Shown one piece after another: positions 41,322 to 49,379 of a DNA stretch of 64,000 nucleotides. The translations under genes were made by a program, and so were the position numbers. The notes under the pieces were generated by a model. That model was not told the DNA's origin and made no database searches. It saw only the letters and a list, made by a program, of their open reading frames with translations. Every line of letters begins with the position of its first letter. Position 1 is the stretch's first letter. Origin of the DNA: JAHJDS01 sp964569795 (GTDB lineage Bacteria > Desulfobacterota > Desulfarculia > Desulfarculales > JAHJDS01); assembly GCA_964569795.1 (NCBI GenBank), contig CAZMVB010000015.1, forward strand, positions 1 through 64,000, read 5' to 3'.

Positions 41322-43282
41322 ATGCTCCTCCCCAGACGATGACCTTCCAGGATGGCGCTGTCGAGTTTCCGCGGCGCCAGGCAGTCGCCGATCCGGAAAA
41401 GCGGACTCACCTTGCCCTTGAGACCGAAGTACAACTCTTCCTCGGCCTGGTGTCCGGCCACCAGGACCACGGTGGCGTGACCGGTGATTTCCCGCATCTC
41501 GCCGGTGTAGCAATGGACCGCCTTGGTGAGAAGCCCCTGGATCTCAAAGACCGCCACGTCGGTCTCGAAGGTGATCCCCTTTTGGGCCAGGCGCCGCCGG
41601 GCCATTTGGAAGTCCTGCAAAGGTCCCAGCTTGTCGCCCACGAACAGCGACGGGGTCACCATGTGCACCTGGTTGCCCCGGTCGGCCAGGAACTCGGCCG
41701 TGGAACAGGCCTGGTGGTGGCCGTCCAGGTCCACCAGCAACACTTTGGTGTCCGTGATCTCCACCTGTCCGGTCAGCACCTGCCACGAGTTCAACACTTC
41801 AGGGGGCCCGTATTCGCCGGGCAGGGGCGCGGCCCGGGGAGTGGCGCCGGTGGCGATCACCACGGCCTCTGGGTTTTCGGCCAGGACCTCTGACGCCGTG
41901 GCCCCGACGCCCAGGCGAAGCTCGATATTGGCCAGCTGGCGGACCTGCCCGCTCAGCCAGCGGGTGACGCCCTCGATCTCCCTTCGACCAGGGGCCAGGC
42001 AGGCGATGATGTTCTGGCCGCCGACGTGGTCGTTTTTCTCGAACAGGACCACCTTGTGCCCGCGTAGGGCCAGCACCCGGGCCGCCTCCAGTCCGGCCGG
42101 CCCCGCCCCGACCACGACCACCTTCTTGGCCACGGCCGCGGGTACGATGGTGCCGATTCCCCACTCTCTTTCCCGGCCGACCGCCGGGTTCTGAATGCAG
42201 CCCAGGGAGTGGCCCAGACCCATCCGGCCAATACAGCCCTGGTTGTCGGCGATGCAATGGCGAATGTCGGCGCTGTTTCCCAGTCGGGTTTTCCGGGGCA
42301 GTTCCGGGTCGCAGATCAGGGCCCGGACCATGCCGATCATATCGGCGTGGCCGTCGGCCAGAATACGTTCAGCCAGGTGAGGGTCGTTGATGCGGTTGGT
42401 GGCAAAGACCGGCAAAGACACCCGGCGGCGAATGGCCGAGGCCAAGGGGACCGTATAGGCCAACGGCGTGTGCATCGAGCCCTCGACCAGATACAGGTCG
42501 TGGAAGGTGCCGATGCTCAGGTCCAGGAAATCGATCAAACCGGAGGTCTCCAGCCGGGCGGCGATCTCGGGGGTGTCATTGATGGTCAGCCCCCCGTCCG
42601 GGTGCATCTCGTCGGCGTTCAGGCGCACGCCCACGGTGAAATCAGGCCCTACTTCGCGGCGCACGGCCTCCAGCACCTCCAGGCAGAAGCGCAGCCTGTT
42701 TTCCAGGCTGCCGCCGTACCGGTCTTGGCGACAGTTGGATGCTGGCGAGAGGAACTGGCGGATCAGCGAGCTGTGCCCGATCTGGATCTCGATGCCGTCG
42801 AAGCCCCCTTCCCGAACGTAGCTGGCCGAGCGGGCGAAATATTCCACGCACTCGGCGATTTCCTCCGGCTCCATCGCCTTGGCCACTTCCCGGAACAAGG
42901 GGTCGCGCGCCGGAGATGGCCCCCAGACAGGGCGTCCGGTAAGGCTGCCGTCCCCCTGGGTGCCGTTGTGGTTCAGCTGGGCGAAGATCCGGGTCGGGTA
43001 ATGGTGGATGGTCTCGGTCAGTTTCTGGTAAGCAGGGATCACCCCGGGATCAAAGGCGAAGACCAGTTTGGGGTAGGGATGATCCGACGGATGGACGGAG
43101 AGTTCCTCGGTGACGATCAGCCCCGCCCCGCCTTTGGCCCGGTCGCGGTAGTAATGGACGTGACGGTCGCTGATCCGGTTGTCCTCCCCGAAGTTGGTCA
43201 TGTGGGCCGAGAAGCTGATCCGGTTGGTCACCGAGGTCGCTCCCAGTCGGAGGGGAGAAAAGAGGTATTTGAACTCCGCCAT
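41318..43282 (-). CDS. Mycofactocin-associated FadH/OYE-family oxidoreductase, copy 1
   Basis: The 654-residue product has an OYE-like TIM barrel (FSPLRLGATSVTNRI, DRYGGSLENRLRF), an iron-sulfur segment and an FAD/NAD(P)-binding C-terminal half (KKVVVVGAGPAGLEAARVLALRGHKVVLFEK), as in 2,4-dienoyl-CoA reductase and trimethylamine dehydrogenase. The cluster segment CIADNQGC-x11-C, near residue 342, has Asp where FadH has the second Cys. Two FadH/OYE-type proteins are known companions of mycofactocin clusters, possibly re-oxidising the reduced cofactor. The stop overlaps the etfA start, so electrons probably pass to ETF. Confidence 0.83.
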   Translation of the reverse strand: MAEFKYLFSPLRLGATSVTNRISFSAHMTNFGEDNRISDRHVHYYRDRAKGGAGLIVTEELSVHPSDHPYPKLVFAFDPGVIPAYQKLTETIHHYPTRIFAQLNHNGTQGDGSLTGRPVWGPSPARDPLFREVAKAMEPEEIAECVEYFARSASYVREGGFDGIEIQIGHSSLIRQFLSPASNCRQDRYGGSLENRLRFCLEVLEAVRREVGPDFTVGVRLNADEMHPDGGLTINDTPEIAARLETSGLIDFLDLSIGTFHDLYLVEGSMHTPLAYTVPLASAIRRRVSLPVFATNRINDPHLAERILADGHADMIGMVRALICDPELPRKTRLGNSADIRHCIADNQGCIGRMGLGHSLGCIQNPAVGREREWGIGTIVPAAVAKKVVVVGAGPAGLEAARVLALRGHKVVLFEKNDHVGGQNIIACLAPGRREIEGVTRWLSGQVRQLANIELRLGVGATASEVLAENPEAVVIATGATPRAAPLPGEYGPPEVLNSWQVLTGQVEITDTKVLLVDLDGHHQACSTAEFLADRGNQVHMVTPSLFVGDKLGPLQDFQMARRRLAQKGITFETDVAVFEIQGLLTKAVHCYTGEMREITGHATVVLVAGHQAEEELYFGLKGKVSPLFRIGDCLAPRKLDSAILEGHRLGRSI

Positions 43283-43286
43283 AGTC

Positions 43287-45239
43287 CTACACTCTCATCG
43301 CCCCGAAAAATCCTTCGCGCACCGCCGCGCCGATCCGGCGCGGGGCGACGCAGTCGCCGACGCGCTGGACACTCGGCAGGCGGCCCTTGAGTAACCGGTA
43401 GAGGCCGTCGTCTGCTGTGTTGCCCATGACCAGGACCACGGTGTCGTAGCCCCGCCGCATCGTGACCTGGCCCGAATACCGATCCCGGGTGGTTATCCCG
43501 CCATCACTGATGCCGCTCACCACTTGATCGCAGACGAAAGCGACCCCCTTGGCCAGCAGACGGGTCTTGGTGTCGACGATATCCCCCTGACCGGCCAGCT
43601 CGACGCCCACGTAAGGTTCGCTGGTGATGATCTCGACCCGCCGTCCTTGATCGGCCAGCCACTCGGCCGTGCCCGCCGCCTGATGGTGGCCGTCCTCGTC
43701 CACCAGGAGCACCCGTTCGCCGATGGGGTAGGTCCCCTCCAGGACCTGCCAGACGTTCAGCACCCCGGGCGGTCCGTAGTCGCCCGCAACCGGTCGAGGT
43801 TTGGGTCGGGAGCCGGTGGCCAGGATGACCGCCTCCGGGGCCGCGGCCATGATCGCCTCGAGGTCCATCTCCCGGCCCAGGTGCAGCGGCACGCCCAGCC
43901 GATCCAGTGCGGCCACCAGGTTGTCCACTACCCGGCCGATCTCGCTCCGACCCGGGGCCAGACGGGCCAGGCGGACCTGCCCTCCGGGCTCGTCGTTTTG
44001 GTCGTACACCTCGGGCGCGTGACCGCGCCGGGCCAGCGTAAAGGCCGCGCTCAGGCCGGCGGGCCCGGCGCCGACAATCAGCACCCGTTTCCTGTCCCTG
44101 GCCGGGTGGGCCGAGGGTGTGGACAGCTTTCCTTCCCGGCCGGCCCGCGGATTTTGAATGCAGGCGATGCCCCTATGGGCGTTGGTCCGGCCGAGGCAGT
44201 CCTGGTTGTCAAAGGCGCAGCCCACCACATCTTCGGCCCGGTCGGCCGCCAGCTTGGCCGGCAGGGCGGGATCGCAGACCAGGGGCCTCACCCAGCGGAT
44301 CAGGTCTGCGGCCCCTTGGGTCAAGGCCGCCTCGGCCTCGTCCGGTCCGGTGATCCGGTTTCCGGCCATGACCGGCACTCCCACGGCTTGCTTCAAGGCC
44401 GCGGCCAGATCGAGCGCCAGGCCGGGCGGATGATGCATCGAGGCGCGCCTCAAGTGGAGGTTGTAGAAGGTCCCCAGCGTGGCGGCCAAATAGTCGGCCC
44501 CACCCGGCCCGGCCAGTTGCCGGGCCGCGGGGATGGTCTCCTCCAGGGTCAGCCCGCCCCAAAACTTTTCATCCAGGCACAACTCCACTCCGACCAAGCA
44601 GTCCGGCCCCACGGCCCGGCGCACCGCGGCCAAGACCTCCAGACAAAGGCGCAGGCGGCCGGTCAAGTCGCCGCCATGGGCGTCGGACCGATGATTGGAC
44701 ATGGGAGACAGGAATTGGCGCAATAAACTGTTAGGACCGATGCTGACCTCCAGGCCGTCGAAACCGGCCCGCCTGAGCCGGCCGGCCTGAAGGGCGAAGC
44801 AGTCCACCAGGTCCTCGATGTCCTCGGGCTCCATGGCCTTGCAGGTTTCGCAATTGATCACGTCGGCCATGGCCACGGGGCCCCAGGTGGGCAAGCGGCT
44901 CTTGACCCCGCTGCTCTGAAATCCCCGATGATTCAACTGGGCCAGGACCAGAGCGCCCTCATGCTTGAGCTTGGCCGCCACCCCGGCCAGCAGCTCCAGG
45001 GCCCGATCGTCGTAAACCTCGATCATCGGGTCGTAGGGGCGGTCATTGGCCATCAGGGTCAGCTCGCCGAGGACGATCGTCCCGACGCCGCCCCGGGCCC
45101 GCTCCAGAAAATAGGCGCCCCAGGCGTCGCCGGGCACCCCTGATCCCGCCAGATTGGTCCGGTGGGGACCCAGCACTATCCGGTTGGCGGCGGTCCTCGG
45201 CCCCAGATCAATCTCGGACAGCAGCTCTGGCCAGGCCAT
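43287..45239 (-). CDS. Mycofactocin-associated FadH/OYE-family oxidoreductase, copy 2
   Basis: The 650-residue paralogue of the next gene downstream has the same layout: OYE barrel (LGPRTAANRIVLGPH, DAHGGDLTGRLRLCLEVL), iron-sulfur segment, and dinucleotide domains (KRVLIVGAGPAGLSAAFTLARRGHAPEVYDQ). Its cluster segment CAFDNQDC-x11-C, near residue 340, again replaces the second Cys by Asp. The barrel segment IGPNSLLRQFLSP lacks the catalytic His/Tyr seen in enone reductases, which argues against ordinary dienoyl-CoA reduction. The start overlaps the mftC 3' end by 32 bp. The two copies may form a hetero-complex. Confidence 0.82.
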   Translation of the reverse strand: MAWPELLSEIDLGPRTAANRIVLGPHRTNLAGSGVPGDAWGAYFLERARGGVGTIVLGELTLMANDRPYDPMIEVYDDRALELLAGVAAKLKHEGALVLAQLNHRGFQSSGVKSRLPTWGPVAMADVINCETCKAMEPEDIEDLVDCFALQAGRLRRAGFDGLEVSIGPNSLLRQFLSPMSNHRSDAHGGDLTGRLRLCLEVLAAVRRAVGPDCLVGVELCLDEKFWGGLTLEETIPAARQLAGPGGADYLAATLGTFYNLHLRRASMHHPPGLALDLAAALKQAVGVPVMAGNRITGPDEAEAALTQGAADLIRWVRPLVCDPALPAKLAADRAEDVVGCAFDNQDCLGRTNAHRGIACIQNPRAGREGKLSTPSAHPARDRKRVLIVGAGPAGLSAAFTLARRGHAPEVYDQNDEPGGQVRLARLAPGRSEIGRVVDNLVAALDRLGVPLHLGREMDLEAIMAAAPEAVILATGSRPKPRPVAGDYGPPGVLNVWQVLEGTYPIGERVLLVDEDGHHQAAGTAEWLADQGRRVEIITSEPYVGVELAGQGDIVDTKTRLLAKGVAFVCDQVVSGISDGGITTRDRYSGQVTMRRGYDTVVLVMGNTADDGLYRLLKGRLPSVQRVGDCVAPRRIGAAVREGFFGAMRV

Positions 45240-46275
45240 GTCGTTGTCCCCGGGCCGCCGGTCGGTCGGTCCCCAGGCAGTGCATCAGACACTCGGGATC
45301 CGGCTGGGAGGGGTCCTGGTGGGTGTGATAGGCCATTGCCGGGCATCCCCCCCGGCAGGAGTCGAACCGTTGGCACCAGTGGCAGGAACGAACCTCCAGA
45401 TGGCGGAAGTAGTTCATCACCGGCGAGTCGAGCCAGAGTGGCTCCAGCCCGTCCGAGCGGATGTTGCCCGCTCGAAACTCGGGCTCCTGCAAAAAGGCAC
45501 AGGGGTACACCTCGCCCGTGGGCGACAGGCAGCAGGTCATCTTGGCCGCGCCGCACATGTCCAGGCCCATCCGCCGGCGACGTTCCGAGGTCAGGCTGAA
45601 AAAGGAATCGCCGGTCAGGACCGCGCCGTCGGCGGCCAGCCACCCGGCAAAGGACTCCAACTGCACCGGGCTGGGTGCCAGGTCCCGCCAGCTCTGCTTG
45701 GCCCGGCCCGAAGGTCGGAAGCGGCTCACCCTCAGTCCTGCCCCTAGTCGGGAGGCCAGGGCCTTGAGACCGTCGAGCTGGGGATAGCTTAGCCGGGTCA
45801 GGACGGTGTTGACGCTGAAGGAAACCCCGCTTTCGGCCAGACGGTTCATTCCGGCCAGGATCCGATCATAGGTCCCCGGCCCGCGGATGGCGTCGTTGGT
45901 GACCCGGTCCACCCCGTCCAGGCTGACCTGCAAAAACAGGCCCTCCAGACCCGCCAGTCGCCGGCAGAGGTCTTCATCAAGGGTGGTGGCGTTGGTGCTG
46001 ACACAGGCCACCAGACCCCGGTCCAGGGCATGCTCCAGAATCCTCATAAAATCGGGCCGCAAAAATGGCTCCCCGCCGCCGACGTTGATCTGGAACACCT
46101 CGAGCCGGGCCAGTTCGTCGATCACCGCCAGGCACTGTCCGGTGGACAACTCGTCGGGCCGGGCCCGGCCGGCGTCGGCCAGGCAATGCCGGCACCGGAG
46201 ATTGCACCTCATGGTGATTTCCCAGGTGAGGTTGACCGGGGCGCACAGGCCCCTACGAGCGGCTTGAGTCAGCAA
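45208..46275 (-). CDS. mftC: Mycofactocin radical SAM maturase MftC
   Basis: The 355-residue product has the radical SAM motif CNLRCRHC after the MftC-like lead-in APVNLTWEIT. It has GGGEPFLRPDF and a C-terminal SPASM region with many Cys (MCGAAKMTCC, YPCAF, CHWCQRFDSCRGGCPA). MftC decarboxylates and then crosslinks the C-terminal Val-Tyr of MftA. The TTG at 46275 is chosen because AAGGAG lies 6 nt upstream; GTG at 46305 is an alternative. The gene overlaps mftB by 23 bp. MftA, with its VY terminus, lies just upstream, which makes the assignment secure. Confidence 0.9.
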   Translation of the reverse strand: MLTQAARRGLCAPVNLTWEITMRCNLRCRHCLADAGRARPDELSTGQCLAVIDELARLEVFQINVGGGEPFLRPDFMRILEHALDRGLVACVSTNATTLDEDLCRRLAGLEGLFLQVSLDGVDRVTNDAIRGPGTYDRILAGMNRLAESGVSFSVNTVLTRLSYPQLDGLKALASRLGAGLRVSRFRPSGRAKQSWRDLAPSPVQLESFAGWLAADGAVLTGDSFFSLTSERRRRMGLDMCGAAKMTCCLSPTGEVYPCAFLQEPEFRAGNIRSDGLEPLWLDSPVMNYFRHLEVRSCHWCQRFDSCRGGCPAMAYHTHQDPSQPDPECLMHCLGTDRPAARGQRHGLARAAVRD

Positions 46276-46555
46276 CCAGGACTCCTTTCTCGACCAGGCG
46301 GTCACAGGCCCGCCTCAGGGCCTGGACCGTCTTTTCCCCCGGCAAAGATCCACGACCATGGAGCCACTTGACGAGACCATGGCCAGAGCCGAAGAACTCA
46401 GGTTCAAGCCAGGGGCCCGACGAAAGGGAAAAAAGCCTGGGTCCCCGACGGCAATAAAACAAAAGCCCGAAGTGTTCCCGGCGCACCTGCACGCCGGAGG
46501 CCAGGCCGAACCCGTGGGTCCGCCGGTGTTCAATAGACCCCGCAGATGCCGTCAA
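46253..46555 (-). CDS. mftB: Mycofactocin chaperone MftB
   Basis: About 100 residues of the PqqD-like RiPP recognition fold. The segment GVQVRREHFGLLFYCRRGPRLFSLS corresponds to the conserved VxVRxExFGxLxY strand of MftB, followed by a helical part (GEKTVQALRRACDRLVEKGVLV). It delivers the MftA leader to MftC. The start is uncertain: TTG at 46555 has AGAGG 6 nt upstream and lies inside the 3' end of mftA. The 3' end overlaps mftC. Size and order A-B-C match known mycofactocin loci. Confidence 0.8.
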   Translation of the reverse strand: MTASAGSIEHRRTHGFGLASGVQVRREHFGLLFYCRRGPRLFSLSSGPWLEPEFFGSGHGLVKWLHGRGSLPGEKTVQALRRACDRLVEKGVLVADSSRS

Positions 46556-46706
46556 GGGAGACCTCTTCCAGTTCGATCTCGGTGATGGCCAACGGGTCGT
46601 CATCCCCCGCCGGCCGGAATCCCTCGCCGGCCGGGACCGGCTGTCCCGTTGGTCGGGAATCCTGCTCGGGGCCAGAGGGGGTTGCCACTCTGTTGTTGCT
46701 TGGCAC
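46530..46706 (-). CDS. mftA: Mycofactocin precursor peptide MftA
   Basis: The 58-residue peptide starts with GTG and an AGGAGA 8 nt upstream. The leader is Pro/Gly-rich and then acidic (ITEIELEEVS), and the core ends DGICGVY, matching the conserved MftA C-terminus (I/L)DG-x-CGVY; mycobacterial MftA ends IDGMCGVY. The final Val-Tyr is the part that MftC converts to the redox cofactor. It is followed at once by mftB and mftC. The leader is longer than the roughly 30 residues of mycobacterial MftA. A minus-strand reading frame of similar size overlaps it in another phase and can hide it from gene callers. Confidence 0.93.
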   Translation of the reverse strand: MPSNNRVATPSGPEQDSRPTGQPVPAGEGFRPAGDDDPLAITEIELEEVSLDGICGVY

Positions 46707-46751
46707 GGTGTCGTCTCCTGAAACGGTTCTCGGTCCCTGGAAAGGGCCTTG

Positions 46752-46794
46752 CCTCGGCGGGCCCGGCCACCGGGTGACCCGCGGCCCGCCGAAG
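46752..46794 (-). promoter_or_regulatory. Stable stem-loop between the alcohol dehydrogenase and mftA
   Basis: CCTCGGCGGGCC (46752-46763) pairs with GGCCCGCCGAAG (46783-46794) with one wobble, and a CGGGT/ACCCG hairpin sits inside. No T-run follows in the minus direction. It could set the ratio of dehydrogenase to precursor by attenuation or mRNA processing. Confidence 0.45.
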
Positions 46795-46802
46795 CAGGGG
46801 GA

Positions 46803-48020
46803 TTAGAGTTGGCAGCACTCGTTCATGATCCGCCGGACATCGTCGCCGGTTATGTCACGGGGGTTGGCCTCCCGGGACAGGTCGTTCAGGCACCACTTGA
46901 CCGTGTGTTCGATGTCGTCTTGGCTGAAATCGAACTGGCTCAGGCCGATCTCGGTGATCCCGACGTCGTTGCGCAGGCGCTCGATGGCCTCCAGCGTCCT
47001 GTCCGCGGCGTCAACGGGATGCAGGTGCTTGACGTCCAGGCCCATGGCCAGGCCGATCTCCTGGAACCGCTCGGGACAGGCCACCACGTTGAACTTCTCG
47101 ACCGGGATCATCATCAGGGCGTTGGCGTACCCGTGATGCAGATCCTTGAGGACCGAGACCATGTGGGCCAGGCCGTGGACCATGCCCATGCCGCCGCCCA
47201 TGTTGTAGGCCATGGAGGCGATGAACTGGGCCCAGGCCATGTTTTCGATGGCCACGTCGTTCCTGGGGTTGGCGTAGGCCTGGCGGAGGTTCTCGCTCAA
47301 GAGCTTGATCGCCCGCAGACCGGCGGCATGGGACACCGGCAGGTTGAGCCGGCCGATGAAGGGTTCCATGGCGTGGCAGAAGGCGTCCATCCCCGACCAG
47401 CCCACCAGCTTCGGCGGCTGGAGACGCATGAACAACGGGTCGCAGATACCCACCGAGGGGCCGACGCCGGGGACGACCAGGATCAGCTTGTAGCGCCACT
47501 CCGTGTCGTTGATGATGGCGAAGGCCGTGGCCTCGGCGCCGGTGCCGGTGGTGGTGTTGATCGCCACGTGGGGGATGTTGACGATCTTGTAGGTGGGGAT
47601 GCGCTCGGTATAGTGAGGCTCCAAAAAGGCACAGAAATCGCGCAGGCTGGTGTCCGGACCGTCATTGGTGACCATGATCCGGATGCCCTTGCCCGCGTCG
47701 TGGGCGCTCCCGCCGCCGACGCTGACAATGCCGTCGCACCCCGCCTCGAGATAGACCTTGGTGCCCTCGACGCACTCGTGGTCCTTGGGGTTGGAGGTGA
47801 CGCCCTCGAACTTGGTCACGGTCACGCCGGCGTGCTTGAGGACACCCTCGACTTCCTCGACGATGCCGGTCCCCTTCAGGCCGGTGGTCACCAACAGGGC
47901 GTGGGTGATGCCGTTCACGCCGCATTCCTCGCCGGCCATCTGGTGGGCCCCCCAACCCACAATGCCGCGGGAATGCTGATGCACGTACAGCAGGGGAAAT
48001 TCCTTCCGTTCCATTTCCAT
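46803..48020 (-). CDS. Iron-containing alcohol dehydrogenase (mycofactocin-associated)
   Basis: The 405-residue group III (Fe/Zn) alcohol dehydrogenase has a dinucleotide-fold GIVSVGGGSAHDAGKGI with the GGGS motif, NTTTGTGAEAT, and metal ligands Asp and three His in the region GMDAFCHAMEPF to MVHGLAHMVSVLKDLHHGYANALM. Relatives include methanol dehydrogenases that keep NAD(P) tightly bound and need an external re-oxidant. In mycofactocin loci that re-oxidant is mycofactocin. The ATG at 48020 is favoured, since GGGAG is too close to an ATG at 48026. It lies directly upstream of mftA and downstream of livK. The substrate is a primary alcohol of unknown identity. Confidence 0.85.
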   Translation of the reverse strand: MEMERKEFPLLYVHQHSRGIVGWGAHQMAGEECGVNGITHALLVTTGLKGTGIVEEVEGVLKHAGVTVTKFEGVTSNPKDHECVEGTKVYLEAGCDGIVSVGGGSAHDAGKGIRIMVTNDGPDTSLRDFCAFLEPHYTERIPTYKIVNIPHVAINTTTGTGAEATAFAIINDTEWRYKLILVVPGVGPSVGICDPLFMRLQPPKLVGWSGMDAFCHAMEPFIGRLNLPVSHAAGLRAIKLLSENLRQAYANPRNDVAIENMAWAQFIASMAYNMGGGMGMVHGLAHMVSVLKDLHHGYANALMMIPVEKFNVVACPERFQEIGLAMGLDVKHLHPVDAADRTLEAIERLRNDVGITEIGLSQFDFSQDDIEHTVKWCLNDLSREANPRDITGDDVRRIMNECCQL

Positions 48021-48046
48021 ACACATTCTCCCTTGCAGGCGTTTCG

Positions 48047-48095
48047 ACGAGTCATCGCCGGACGGTTCGGCGCTCGGCCTCCCGTCCGGACTCGT
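48047..48095 (-). promoter_or_regulatory. Stem-loop between livK and the alcohol dehydrogenase
   Basis: ACGAGT (48047-48052) and CCGGACGG (48058-48065) pair with CCGTCCGG (48082-48089) and ACTCGT (48090-48095), leaving a 5-nt bulge. The arm touches the livK stop codon. No T-run follows, so partial termination or RNA stabilisation of the abundant binding-protein message is more likely than full termination. Confidence 0.45.
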
Positions 48096-49319
48096 CTACT
48101 TGCGCTTGTTCCACGGCGGAGCCAGTCTGAGTTTCCACTTGGCCTGCTTGAAGGGGTAGACCATGCTCTGTTTGCCTTTCCACCACTGGGAGGCGGTGCT
48201 GATGAAGAGCGCCACGCCGTTGGGCTGGTACTTGATCGGTCCCATGACGGTATGGAACTTGTACTTCAAGACCGCCTGGCGGACCTTGGCCCCGTCCAGG
48301 GTCCCCGCCTTCTCGATGGCCTGCCACAGGATCTGGCAGAGGGCGTACAGGGCGCCCACCGAGACCGAGTATTTCTTGAAGTGCTTGTAGTAGAGCTGGC
48401 CCAGCCGCTTGGCCCCGGGATAGGGGTAGTCCATGGACCAGAACCCGTCACACAGGATGTAATTGGCATCCTTCCCCAGGGCCTTCCAAAACTCACCGGC
48501 CCAGGTGCCCTTCCAGCCGTGCAGGTAGGGCACGCTGAAATTGTTGGCCTTCATCTGGCGGATGAAGGTGATGCAGTCGGTATCCGAGGTGAAGATGAGG
48601 ATGGCGTCCACGCCCCGCTTCTTGGCCTTCAATATCTGCGAGGAATAGTCCTTGGCGCCCACGGCCAGCGGTTCGTCCAGGACAAAGTGGTAGCCGAACT
48701 TCTTGGCGATCGCCCGGAACAGGCCGGCAAAGGCGCGTCCGTCGAAGGTGTCCTCCATCAAAAGGGCCGGTCTCTTGGGACGCTTGTTCTTGGGCAGGGA
48801 TTGCCACAGCTGGAACGGCACCGAACAGGCCTGTTTCAGATCGAAGAACAGAAGCGTGGACCACTTGAAATGCCGGGCCAGCCATGGCGGAACGAGGCAG
48901 ATCGAGGTGTGGTAGTAGCGCTTATACTTCTCGGCGGTGATGCAGCCCGGGATGACCCCGAAGGGCGCGGCAAAACCGCCCAGCAGCAAGTCGACCTTGT
49001 GAACCTTGATCAGCCTCTCGACCGCCCGGGCCGCCTTGCCGGGGTTGGACGAATCATCCTCCACGATCAGCTTGACCGGGAGCTTCTTGCCGTATTTCTT
49101 GACATAGATGCCCCCCCGGGCGTTGACGTCCTTGACCGCCTGCTCATAGGCCCACTTCTGTTCACGCCCCGCGCCGGCCAGGATGCCGGTCATCGGGAGG
49201 TTGGTCCCGATGAGGATGTACTTTTTCGCCATGACCGGGGATGGCAGGCCCGCCGTCAGGCTGATGGCGACCACCGCCACCAACAGGGCCGGCCAAAATT
49301 TACCAATCGTTCGTCCCAT
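48096..49319 (-). CDS. livK: Branched-chain-type ABC transporter, substrate-binding protein
   Basis: The 407-residue protein has a Sec signal (about 1-31, ending SPVMAKK). The mature part is a type I periplasmic binding protein of the LivJ/LivK family (YILIGTNLPMTGILAGAGREQ, GGIYVKKYGKKLPVKLIVEDDSSNPGKAARAVERLI). This family binds branched-chain amino acids but also urea, amides, aromatic acids and other small organics, so the ligand cannot be read off. It is the last Liv gene and precedes the alcohol dehydrogenase. The gene symbol denotes family, not proven substrate. Confidence 0.85.
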   Translation of the reverse strand: MGRTIGKFWPALLVAVVAISLTAGLPSPVMAKKYILIGTNLPMTGILAGAGREQKWAYEQAVKDVNARGGIYVKKYGKKLPVKLIVEDDSSNPGKAARAVERLIKVHKVDLLLGGFAAPFGVIPGCITAEKYKRYYHTSICLVPPWLARHFKWSTLLFFDLKQACSVPFQLWQSLPKNKRPKRPALLMEDTFDGRAFAGLFRAIAKKFGYHFVLDEPLAVGAKDYSSQILKAKKRGVDAILIFTSDTDCITFIRQMKANNFSVPYLHGWKGTWAGEFWKALGKDANYILCDGFWSMDYPYPGAKRLGQLYYKHFKKYSVSVGALYALCQILWQAIEKAGTLDGAKVRQAVLKYKFHTVMGPIKYQPNGVALFISTASQWWKGKQSMVYPFKQAKWKLRLAPPWNKRK

Positions 49320-49379
49320 TTCTTCCCTCCCTGAAACTATGGGTTTGTCATGCGGCCGAATCCGATCCGGCCGCCGTCG

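Noticed and set aside
46600..46818. 72-codon minus-strand frame overlapping mftA
   Set aside because: No family features or ribosome site; it lies in another phase over the precursor gene and a GC-rich stem-loop, and the mftA frame explains the region.
46749..49334. Very long plus-strand frame opposite the alcohol dehydrogenase and livK
   Set aside because: An antisense shadow produced by GC-rich codon bias; the minus strand encodes clear family members.
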